A stretch of 64,000 nt of DNA, taken from NCBI GenBank assembly GCA_949361645.1, contig OX442421.1, forward strand, positions 6,023,718-6,087,717. The letters are read 5' to 3'. Numbering within the stretch: the stretch's first letter is position 1; every line of letters begins with the position of its first letter. The position numbers were made by a program, and so were the translations under genes. This DNA comes from Spongilla lacustris (lineage: Eukaryota; Porifera; Demospongiae; Spongillida; Spongillidae). The notes beneath the pieces are model-generated. The model saw nothing but the letters and a program-made list of their open reading frames with translations. It was not told the origin of the DNA and made no database searches. This document shows, piece after piece, positions 36,941 through 49,132 of this stretch.

Positions 36941-37870
36941 TAAGACTACGCGCGCACTCCGTGATCGCGCGAATCTACTACTGATTTGTGCTGAACATTT
37001 CTCATCGCCAATGTAAAGCGTATGCGTTCTACAACGTATTGACCTTAAAATAGCCGCGCGTTGTACTACACGTGTGACGGATCGTCAATTTCAGCACTCT
37101 CGCGTGGTTATGTACCTTTTGTCAACGACAGGTGAGTCTCTAAAACTTTATTATGTTTTCTCTGTTTAAAGAGGTCATTTCTCAAGGAGGGATTTTTTTT
37201 ATCTTCATTGGATAGTGTGTAACATCGTTCTGAAGTAGAGAAGGGCCTAACTAGATATACCTCGTGCATGTACCTGTTTACAAGCCATCCTAAGTGTTTT
37301 TGTAATGTTAAGTAGGAATCCTGATTGTTCAGTGAATGCTCCAGGAGGGATTTTTATCGTTTAAATAGTATTTGGTTTTCTAAAAACTCTCCTTCAAACA
37401 GCGCTGATTGTTACGAGCTCCTCATAGCTTCGCGCCTTCTTAGTAACATACTACCGCGTTTCCTTACTTTCTAAGGTTGATAAAAACATTTCTCAACATC
37501 AGACAACTTCTCTGCATACTAGCAGAGGACCTGCTTGCTATTTAGGCAATGAAAACCAAGGTTAGAGTTTCGGAGCATCTCCTACAGCGCCACTCGACGA
37601 TGGAGTCTGTATCTTAAAAAGCCGTAACCAAATAATAATTTTGAAGAGTCTGTTTCAGTATTTCACCCAGTTTAGTCGTTGCCTCACCAGCCAAGTAGAT
37701 TTGTAAAAGACCTACACACGAACACACAGCAGAGCAGATCACGGAGTGTATTTATAGGTGATAATTAACGGTAATTAACCGTGCTTCCTTTATCTAAATA
37801 CACAAAATGTAATATTAAAGTGATTATATAAATTGAAATTTGTAGGTGTGACCGCTTGAAAACAACTGCA
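36941..37870. other. Intergenic region between divergent RING paralogue 2 and OSCP1
   Basis: About 930 bp between divergently oriented genes, presumably holding both promoters. No obvious TATA box near either start and no repeat or ORF that I can support. Confidence 0.5.
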
Positions 37871-38310
37871 ATGTCGATGCGGGCTCTTCCCGTGCTGTTC
37901 TTTAGTCTTGGTGGGGAGATGTTGTACATACTCGACCAAAGGCTCAAGGCACAGAAGATACCTCCAGACAAAGCACTTAAAGGTAGCACGTACATGTCAG
38001 TTTATCTAGACCTACGTTGAATCAAAAGCATTTTTTTTTACGATCTTCAGTTATACTCGACATTGTGGGCCGTATGCTAGAAAATAAATGTCTCAAGGAA
38101 ATATTTCGTGCGCAGCCAGTTTACTCGAAGCGCGCTTTGAAAAATGTATTTGAGCAGCTCGCACAATCATCCATAATGAAACTTAACAAGACGGCAATGG
38201 ACAAGGTGCGGACCTCTGAGCTGTCCCTTATATCAATTGTTAAATTTTCTTCTTATGTTTTCGCGGGGTGTGCTTGTGTGTACGTGTGCAATGTGTGTGT
38301 GTGTGTGTGT

Positions 38311-38370
<60 letters not shown>

Positions 38371-40125
38371 AGCTCTACGATCTCATGATCATGGCTGTCA
38401 AGTACCAGGTTGGTGAACCCACACTGTATTGTGTGAAATAAAATAAATTTTTGGGTCATGGGAATAATTAGATTAACACCAAACGTCAAGGTGTGTGTGG
38501 TGTCTTGTTTATCTCAAATATTAATTTATTCCCAAGGTGTTGGTTAGCAAGGATGGGAGGGAAATGCTACTTGCAACCTTGAACCATCTTGACGCAGTCA
38601 GAACTTTTGTGGCTTTGTCACCCCCTCATGTTGCCATGGTGGACAAGGCATGTGTCACGTTCAAGGAGGTATTGGGGGGTGGGGGGGGAGGGGGTGTAGG
38701 TTAAACTTGACCTAACCTGCTCTCTGGCCCAGTTCTTTGAAGGGCTGTCCATTGCACAATTGATGCACCTGAGGCATTACTTGCTTGTTCTGTTCCAAGA
38801 TACTAACAAGAGAGTAAGTATGAGCGCTGAGGGTTAAAGGAGGGGAGAGGGGATTAAAGGGAGAAGGGAGGTGATGGGAAGGAAAGGAGGGTGGAGAGAG
38901 GGGGTGGATAGACAGGAACCAGATAGAAAGGAACAGAAGAAATTGGAAGGGGGGGGGGGAGGGGAGGGGGGGAGGGGAGGGGAGGGGGGGAGGGGAGGGG
39001 AGGGGGGGAGGGGGGGGAGAGGAAGATAATGGAAGAAGAGGAGGAAGGATGTTGATGGGGTTACATCAATCATCCAGCTCCTCTAATTGCAGGTGTCAAT
39101 ATTTTTGAAGAACAACAGCCAGCTGCCAACTGGTCGATTTGTGCTACCTCTTGGCGGCCCTTTGCCCCACTCAGTTGAAGCTCCAGGTGTTATCAGGTTA
39201 ATTAATGGTTTACTCTAATCCCGCCCCCAAACACCTGTTTTTCATGCTCAAGTCGTTGACCCTTGGAATGAAGGTACCACAGCAGAGGAGGGTCCTATAC
39301 AGAAGAGTCGTTCGCCGGGGCACACTGCTACGAGCGTGCAGAAGGATTGGGCTCTTTAGATGTGAACGGAGACAGGGTCACTAAATTGGGTTGCAACATG
39401 TAAGGGAGGGTTTGCAGTAAGCCTGTTGATGATTGCTGTCTCGTGGGCCTCACACATCTTAGGTACAGCTCTGATTCCATTGAGTCCTCCGTTAGCGAAG
39501 TCACGAGTAAGGTATTTCAAGCCATTCGTGGCTGCAAATAGTAGTGTTATAGTTTTTGTTGGGACAGCCAACTTCAGTGGATGGATACTCATTTGTGAAG
39601 GATGAGTTGGATCTGCTGCAGCGGCTTCTGGTGCCAAAACAATTACCAGGTACTGTGGGTGTCGCCTGCCTATGTCTCCTCTTGTGGGTAATGAATTCGT
39701 CCTCTGTCTTCCCTCCTCCTCACACACACACTTACCAGAGGAAAAAACATTTAAATTGAAATTGTTTCTGGATGATCCGGACGAAGAGCTTGAAAGGTGA
39801 AGTTTTTAATGTGTGCCTTATATGTACGCATCATATTGTAATTTTCTTGATTAAGACCACCATCTCGTGATGTTCTGCAACTCAATCCTACTGTGGTCAG
39901 TTTAGCTGTGTGCTCTTTGCAATAGTATATTGCAGTGTCTGTTACAGAGAGGCAAAGCTCAGTTGGAAATGATTATGAAGGATTTATTATCCGTTGAGAA
40001 AGAGAATGGTATTGTCTGCAAACTTTTGCAACGTGCAAGTATGGGTGGCTCATATGTTTTTTTACCTTGCAGGCGTCTCGATGGGTGATGATTTGTTGGA
40101 CCTACTGGACAGTGCGGCATTGTAA
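37871..40125 (+). CDS. OSCP1: OSCP1 (organic solute carrier partner 1 / NOR1) homologue
   Basis: OSCP1 is a conserved eukaryotic cytosolic protein linked in vertebrates to organic-solute transport, and phylogenetically associated with ciliated organisms. Exons: 37871-37982, 38051-38205, 38373-38408, 38537-38668, 38733-38813, 39093-39196, ~39286-39399, 39568-39649, 39739-39796, 39856-39895, 39936-40008, 40073-40125. Signatures match human OSCP1 throughout: SLGGEMLYILDQRLKAQ, SIMKLNKTAMDK, LYDLMIMAVKYQVL, NHLDAVRTF, VSIFLKNN, GRFVLPLGGPLPH, NGDRVTKLGCNM, VKDELDLLQRLL, FKLKLFLDD and the C-terminal GDDLLDLLDSAAL. The phase between 39399 and 39568 does not match, so a small exon or alternative boundary is missing there. 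A (TG)n tract runs up to the exon 3 acceptor. Confidence 0.95.
38290..38368. repeat. (TG)n microsatellite at OSCP1 exon 3 acceptor
   Basis: About 38 TG units in intron 2, ending only about 4 bases before the AG acceptor at 38371-38372, in the place of the usual polypyrimidine tract. Confidence 0.95.
38835..39060. repeat. Purine-rich (GGGGAGG)n intronic tract
   Basis: G/A-only tract in OSCP1 intron 5, with runs of GGGGAGGGGAGGGG at 38950-39020. Candidate G-quadruplex or triplex sequence. Confidence 0.85.
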
Positions 40126-40397
40126 TTGAGCATATTTATGGCACTTTATCACTTGACATTTTTGAGGAAAGTCTTTAACTTTATTGTCTCTTTTGTGCTT
40201 GAATACATATGGATTGAAAAGGTCATTAATTATTCAATTTAAAAGATGTTAGCTAATTAGATTATATGACGCGCACGGACGCATTAGATTGGCGCGCGCA
40301 TCTCGATGACGTCACCTGTAGCGTTCAAACATCTCAGATTTTGTCGTTCACATTGTTCTTAGTTTATATACTTGCGTAATTTGCTGCTGGCCTGGTC

Positions 40398-43300
40398 ATG
40401 GCGTGTGTGACGCTCAAACGTCCCATAGATGTCCTGGGTAGTCCTCACCTGGAACACCAACCAATGGTGAAACGACAGAGATGTGGGCCGCCGCTATTCC
40501 AGACGACGCCCAGCCCAACAAGAGGTGTCAAAAGGACGAAAAGGAAGATAGAACTGGAGGACCATTATGCCTCCACAAACACGTCAGCCACAAGCCCTTC
40601 CGTTTCGGCCTTCTTAACGTCAGTCCAGCCTTTAGAGAGAGGTTAGTGGTTGTAATCGGCATATAACCACATAATGGCGTTTGTTGTACTGTACGAAGTG
40701 AAATATGGGGGGAACGAATCTTTCAGATAGACCGTTGTAGTCGATATATAATGGGTACGGAAAAAGGAAAAACCGTCACACTACATAATAGTTTTTTTAA
40801 AAAGAAAAACATCACATGGTGGGTATTATTTGGAGTGGAAATTGAGCAACCAAATTAATACTTTAAACCTTTCCGTAAAGTATTCTGCACGTCTGTATCC
40901 CACACGTAGAAAAGTTGTTTGCAAGACTGGAGCAAGAATTAAAAAGTCTACAACGACATAAAGCAGCTCAGGAGGACTCAGCAGTCACAGCCACTTCAGG
41001 AGTGAAGGACCAACCACTGTTCACGTTGAATCAGTTGACAGCTGTCTGTCAGCGTATGCTTAAAGAGAGGGAAGGACAGATTAGGGAAGAATACGACAAA
41101 GTTCTTGCTTCCAAGCTGGCAGGTACTGTAGTGATGTTGTCACCATGAGTCTTGATTACAAGGGTGTTGGGTACAAGTGTGACAAATGGCATACTTTTGT
41201 GATGTGTGGGGGTGTTCATGTGGTGAAAATCAGTGCATGTGACGTGTTTTGAGGTCTCCGTGGGTGTGTTGTTCATGCAGCAAAAATTAGTGCATCTAAC
41301 ATGTTGAGGCCAGCACAGTCTAAGGGAAGAATGGGTTCTGTGTTTTTGTTTCACCACCTGTGTTTTTGTATTGAAACATGAGGTGGACTAAATGTGTTCA
41401 GAATTTTGACCACATAACTGTTTGTAAAAGGTTGAGCCTTACTATGATGACAGGCAACAGACTGGTGGGGACAACTGCAGTCTGGTTGGTTTTGTGACAC
41501 GTCTTGGATCATATATGAAAGGGTTCTGACATCTATGCTAGCATTGCAGCATGTATACTTCATAACTGGGCTTCAACAAGTGTGCTATTTGCAAGGTTTC
41601 TGGATGTTGTGTGTAGAAGATGCACTGCTTAAGAGTTTGTACAATTTTCAAGGGTTGTTGCACACAAAACAGTATTCAAGTGAGATCGGTTAGCTAAATA
41701 GATCGAAACCGAGGGGGCATATTAGGGGGCATCATCACATGGCCTTCTGGTCTTGTGGGGAGGGGGCATATTAGGGGGCATCATTACATGGCCTTCTGGT
41801 CTTGTGGGGAGGGGGCATATTAGGGGGCATCATCACATGGCCTTCTGGTCTTGTGGGGAGGGGGCATATTAGGGGGCATCATCACATGGCCTTCTGGTCT
41901 TGTGGGGAGGGGGCATCATCACATGGCCTTCTGGTCTTGTGGGGAGGGGGCATCATCACATGGCCTTCTGGTCTTGTGGGGGCTACTACTACCTCTTTAT
42001 TTTTAGCACTGCTTATGTATGGCTGCTAGTTTTTCTTTGGTGGGAGGAGGGGATGCATTGTGATAATGCTTGTATGTTGTGAGGCATCTACTGGTAGGTC
42101 TAGTTATCTGGTTCTTAGGTATTTGGGTAACATGCTCTGATTAGATATATGGGTAACATGCTCTGATTAGATATTTAACATGCTTTGATTAGACATGCTG
42201 ATTATGTATTTGGTGCATGTAACATACTTTGATTAGACTGCCGACATGCTTGGAAATGGCTTGGAAGCCAAATGTATGGTTAGTACGGGAGCCTAATCAC
42301 AGGCTGCATGATTTTAGCATAACCAATCAATCCACAGGCAGCATGGCCTACTGTAGTTGTAGATAAGCCACATGACCTTAAGCCTGTCTAAACATGACCT
42401 GACCTAGTTCTAGATAAGCCTAACACATGACCTATCTAGATTATAAGCCTAACACATGACCTATCTAGATTATAAGCCTAACACATGACCTATCTAGATT
42501 ATAAGCCTAACACATGACCTATCTAGATTATAAGCCTAACAAATGACCTAGTTCTGCCTTTCTGCTGTATGCTTAGTTCTATTGAACTTCAGAGTGCTTC
42601 TTTTGGGGAGATGCAGTCCTTTTGTTACAGGCTGATGTCATGTTCAATGTGGTTCATTAGATCAGTCAATAACTGTTGTCAACTGGGCCAGATGTCTCAT
42701 CACCTTCACTGTATTTTCAGTCTTTTTCAGGTGTCACACTAATACATGAAAACCAATAAATGGCATCAGACGAACCATTGAAATGATTGTTACTAATTTC
42801 TAATAATCAAATACCAGTAATTGTTACTGGTATTTGCAGTATATTAAAATATGCAGACTACCATGGAGGTTGAATGCACTGGGCGACACCACTTGTGGAT
42901 GTTTGTTCATGGGTATAAAATCAATCAATTTGCTTGTATGATAACAATTTACCACTAAACAAATTATAACAATATACCCCTTTATAGCTCATATGAATAC
43001 TGAAAAACAATATCATGGTAAGCATCAACAAACTCTGAAAAAAAAAAAAAAAGATCTGAAAATACAGTACTTAAATTCTTCGTTTCTGATGGATTTTTTA
43101 AAGCAGCGATCAGAGCACCAGGTTATTTATTTATTAGGATTCAGATAACAGAACATGTAACAAACACGGTATAGAACAGGTTTGTTTCCCCACGCATGCA
43201 TCTTTACATGAAGTGTTGGTCTGAACTAAATTTAACTCTTAGTTTGAACTAAATATAAACCTTGACCTTCACTGTGTTAGCAAGGTGATGTGTATGGGAC

Positions 43301-46300
43301 AGTGTCCACGAAATTTCATACGTTTTATAACATTATAAAATAATCGTGTTATAGTATTACAATCACTACATCTTCCGAACGGTAAAGGCTGTCGACTTCT
43401 TATTTTCAGCACCTCATATTAAACCATTGCTCTATGGTAAAATACATTTTGGTGCCTTGCACTTGCTCCGTCTCAGCATTGCAACATTCGATACCCCACC
43501 AGGTTCAAACCCAACATAACTTTGTGTAGGAGTAATCAAATTGCGTCGGTTTGTAGGTAGAGAGGTCTTATACCTATCGATTTGTTCTGTTCGTTAATTT
43601 TTGTCATCCGTTACGGAGATATAGTTGAAAAAACTATGTGCACTTTTTCCCGCTCAATTTGCGCCAATGATTTGGGCAAATCGCGTCCCGCACAATGTAT
43701 GGGAGGCGGTGATTATATCATTGGCACGAATCGAGCAGGGAAAGGTGCACGTAGTTTGTTCAACTATATCTCCATAACGGATGACATAAAAATTAACGAA
43801 CGATAGGTATAAGACCTCTCTACCTACAAACCGAATTTGAAGCGATTTGATTACTCCTACACAAAGTTATGTTGGGTTTGAACCTGGTGGGGTATCGAAC
43901 GTTGCAATGCTGGCACGGAGCAAGTGCAAAGCACCAAAATGTATTTGACCATAGAGCAATGGTGTAGCATGAAGTGTTAAAAATAAGAAGTCGACAGCCT
44001 TTACCGTTCAGAAGATATAGCGATTCAAATGCTATAACACGATTATTTTATAATGTTATAAAACGTACGAAATTTTCGCGGAAACTGTCCCATATAATTA
44101 TTAGGGTAGCTCTGTACCAAGTTTTTGAAATTATTTTCCCAAGTTGATGGTTTGGTAATGTGATATGTTTATAATATCCTAATTTGTCCATTTGTGTTCA
44201 ATATCCATGTGGTGCAAACAAGTGTGAAGGTTCCTTTCAGTACATATATTATCGCTAGCACCACATTGGGCTGTGCATCTTGCATTTTGTGATCAATATG
44301 CCACACAGTAGTGATTTTGTGTGGTTGGGGGGGGGGGGGGGGGGTGTACCTTTGTTTATCATTTACATATAGCATTTATGGGTTGCTACCCAATGCTGTG
44401 AATATAGTTCATTTGTTTGCTTTACACCACACGTGGGTGTCAGTTGTACCCGCCCCTTACTGTCACCTCAGTGTTGGCATCCTATAGTTGATATAGCTGC
44501 TTTCAATGGTGTTGCAATAGACCCTTCCCTTTAACGGCGTAAGGAATGCAATTATTCTTAATTGCGTCACTTCCGGAGTTCATCCTGTGCGCGAGTACTA
44601 ACACTGTACCAGGTTGTTGATAATTTTCGACCGACCAAGCCTCTGTCACAACAGTACTCACAGAGGCAGACATCCCAGGTGCGTTTCTCGAGGAGCCACT
44701 AGAGATCCATAGTACGGCAGCGCTTCGAAGGTGGCTGATTTGCCACGGGATAAAAATGCAATCGGCTAGCCGAAAGCAAAGCCTAATAGATAGGTCAGTG
44801 TTGCCAAGACACTATGTACTGTGTCGATATCAACCTTGCTTGTCTCGTTCCCAGACCTATATGACGCAATGTTCATTGCAATTTGTTCTTTGTATAAACA
44901 AGCCGTACTTGTATAAGTCGGGTGTTTCAAATGCTAAACCTTAGAATTCGTGCGCTTATACGCAACGTTGCCCTCCTACTTCTTACAGTACATAGATACA
45001 CCCTTATTTCCACCTTGCGAGTCATTTTACACATGACACATTACATCACCAGCAGGAAGAACTCCGGACGTGACGTAAAATTAGCAAATTGCATTCCTTA
45101 AAGGGAAGGGTCTATTAGATGAATCATTTTTGTGCAGTTTGATTTAGCTGTAGTACAGTTCACAAAGCCTGCTGCCAGTGTGTGTTTGAATTCTAAGAGA
45201 GACCAGAAATGAAAGGTGTTGGTTAATCAAGTGTAGCATCTAAACCATAGATCATCTGTCAAGCCCTCAGTACATTGTGGTGTTTGGCCTTCACTATCCA
45301 CTGAAAAAATCTTACTTCCAATTGTGTTCTGAGCTCCACTGTTCTCTTTTGTGTTGTATTATGATGTGATAACAGGTGTAGTCTGATCAGTGTGATTATG
45401 GTGTGACAACAGGTCTAGTCTTGCAATTATAATTTTCCTATCCCTGTATAATTGCAGAACAATATGATGCGTTTGTCAAGTTCAATCACGACCAAGTGGA
45501 AAGAAGACTGGCCGAATCAGCATTTAGTTGTAAGTGTTGTGGGTGATTGAGTATGTACTCTTTGCAACTCAGAAGGACAGGGTTAATTATTATAGTAACC
45601 TAAAAACATTTGTCTTTAAATGTAACACTTACACTGAAATAGTAACCTAAGCTCAGGCCTTATGTAGTAACCTAAAGGCCTACTGTATTGGAGTACCTTA
45701 TGTAGTAACCTAAAGGCCTACTGTATTGGAGTACCTTATGTAGTAACCTAAAGGCCTACTGTATTGGAGTACCTTATATAGTAACCTAAAGGCCTACTGT
45801 ATTGGAGTACCTTATATAGTAACCTAAAGGCCTACTGTATTGGAGTACCTTATATAGTAACCTAAAGGCCTACTGTATTGGAGTACCTTATATAGTAACC
45901 TAAAGGCCTACTGTATTGGAGTACCTTATGTAGTAACCTTTAGGCCTACTGTATTGGAGTACCTTATGTAGTAACCTAAAGGCCTACTGTATTGGAGTAC
46001 CTTATGTAGTAACCTTTAGGCCTATTGTATTGGAGTACCTTATGTAGTAACCTAAAGGCCTACTGTATTGGAATGGGAAGCAACTTGTAAGCACTGTCAT
46101 AATAGCCCACACATATGCTTTTCCTTTTCAACACTAGTTAAGCAGTAACTTATCACGTTTACTGTACCCCTTGGTGGCGGGATTTGCCATCTATTTGTAA
46201 TGTCAGCAATAACGCCGATAAGTGATCCATTGAACCTAGATGATGCTAAGCATTCTATGTAGGTATAGCATGTGGGGCAGTTATTGCTACTAAGAGTTGT

Positions 46301-49090
46301 GGACTCACTCCCCGCCCCCCTCCTCACACACACACACACACCTTGGAATCAACACTCAAAATTAGTAGTAAGTGGTCCACTAAAAATCAAATCTATGTCT
46401 GTTCCTTTTAAGTTCTGGTGACACTGCTTTGGAATGTGATATTCATTAACTTTAATTCTCAATGCATAAATATTATACGCATTGAAGACACAATTGACCT
46501 ATTGCACAGTATTCATCAGATAGCAAATACATGTATTTGCTAATTATAACCTGTTCACATGGGTGCCCTGTGCTGTTATAGTAGGAAGGTGCCATGTGCA
46601 GTTAGGCGAGTTTATGTGGTGCATGAAGCGTGCAGTACGGCGCCTCGTCCCCTAAGGGGACTGGGGACGATGCTGGGTCAATTTTTTTTTTCAACACGTT
46701 TCTTTCAATGTTTGGGGTCTGGGTAGCACCCTGGTGTAATTTGACACCGGATTCGTGCTCCAGGTGTAAAATTGTATGCCTAGCGTGCTTCGCACGACCC
46801 TAAACCCTAGGGGCCCTTCGGGTCTATCCTACAATGTATATCACTTTAATCCTAACCTCCGCCTAACTAAAGTTACGCTCAACATAGTAAATGTTAGGAA
46901 CAATTGTAAATGAATGGTTCATTGAACCATTTGTGATGGGGTAAAGTTCCACTCTACCAAGACTGAGAGGGTTAATTGGTGGGTACTAGCTATTTGTGGG
47001 TGCAGTGAGTAAGACATCTATAGGAAAAGCAGGGCAAGCCTTCCAAAATAAACTTACAAACTACTCACACCCCTCGTCCCAATAGTCAACTCCCAACTGT
47101 GCATGCAGATAGTAATGCAACCTGGTGGACCCTTGATAATTGCCATGGTAACTAGTACATTTTCTCTGGTCTACAGGCAACTTGCTGGGTAATGTGTTTT
47201 AGAGCTTCATTTTCATACCATTAGGCTTTAAAAGACGGCACTAACTCCATGAGTACATGGTGCCATTAAGAGGGGGGGGGGGGCACACGGAGCTGGCTGT
47301 GGGAAGTTGCCTACCAGAGAAAATGGCGATTGTCATGGCAATTATCTAGAGTGGAAAGGGGTCCATAGGTCTAATTTTCACTAAAACAACCTAGATGCTA
47401 TTCTGTATAGACCCTTTTCCATTGTGGGCATATAAACAAATAAAGGTCATAATATGTGGGCGTATAAACAGAAAACGTCATAAGACAGGGACGTATGAAC
47501 AAATACAAATAAACGTTACGTGCGCGCCCAAAACAATGCATTTGGTATCGCACATATGTCATCAGTGTACATTTAATGGTTTGGATCTTGTGGCGCAAAG
47601 GTGATATTTTCAAAAGCTGCAAATGGATGAAGATGTTTTTCCCGACCCATACGGCATTGTGGAGAGTGCATGGGTGGAGGATGTAACACAATGGCCGGAT
47701 TTATAATTCGGCGATTATTATTATCGGAAATAGCTTCTTCCATGTGCTAACTTCTCGATTGCACAACAGTTTTTTGTATCAAATGTTTTGTTTTGGACAT
47801 GCACGTGACGCTGATGTAACGTTTATTTTGTTTATACGCCCACATTTTATGACGTTTATTTGTTTATACGCCCACAATGGAAAAGGGTCTATATACTTAG
47901 GCAAAAGGTTTATTGGTACTGTAATGTTCTGCCCTTTACCTTATGATGCAGGCATGCATGTATATATGGTGTCCATGGCTATGTGCCCATTTCATTAACA
48001 CTGCTGCTCAGACTAAGTGGTCACAACTGGCCAATGTTTAATTTAAGACAACCCCTTGTTAACTTGTACATGTCTTTTTCATTGCCAGTTTTAGTTGAAT
48101 ATATGGACTAGTAATCTATAACCAATCTTAGAAGGTCTATTCATTTTTATGACTGCAGCAAAGTTCCTGAATAGTCATTATACCCCATTATAATACTTCC
48201 CCCTTGATTGGGGGTACCCTGTAAGGCCACGTGGGAAGGAAAAGTTAGAGCCCTATTCATGGGTACAACAAGTAACTTTCCCCGCCATATGAATTTTGAA
48301 GCCACTCTTATTATTGCACTCAAGCAGATTATCACTACTGACGTGAACATAATCGTACTCCTTTTATTTTTGTCTCATTCATTTTTTGTCTCATTCATTT
48401 TTAAATATACTGCGTAGAACCAGATGCACTTGCAACAAAATTTTAGCTGCAGTACAACAGTGAAAGAAACAAATGAGGGAGAAAAAGACAAGTTGATAGG
48501 CAGTCAGATATGATACCCCTCCCTCTTCCTCATTGAGCTCCACTATGAACTCCCATAGATACCCCCAGGGACTGTGGCTCATGGGGGGATTTTTGGACGG
48601 CCGCTCAGGTGTAAAAACAGTACACACATTTATGTGCCTACTACAAACTGTACCTACACAGCACGTACAAAATGTCAGCAATTGACAAATTACAGCAGAA
48701 CATTAACAAACATGGAAACTTGTTGCCCTTTATTACCCACATAGACCCCCCCTATTCTCATACTAAATATCTCCCCTACCCTGCACTATCTTTTCAGGCA
48801 GCTCGTGATTGAACATACATGTATTATAATACTTGTGTATTTCTAAAGTGCCTTTCAAGACATCAGAATTACATTCCAATTTCTCTTTGCACTAGAATAC
48901 ACCTAAAAACAATTTTCTAATTCTGACATACAATGGCACTGCACATGCCTTCTGTTTACCGAATGTAGCCTCTGTACCTGTAGACGGGAAAGTTTGATTT
49001 GGGACTCCAAAACAGTCTAATTTGGGTGCACATTTAAACACAACATGACTGACCACAGTTCTCAACTTTGTCCTCTTCCAATTGCTGTAT

Positions 49091-49132
<42 letters not shown>

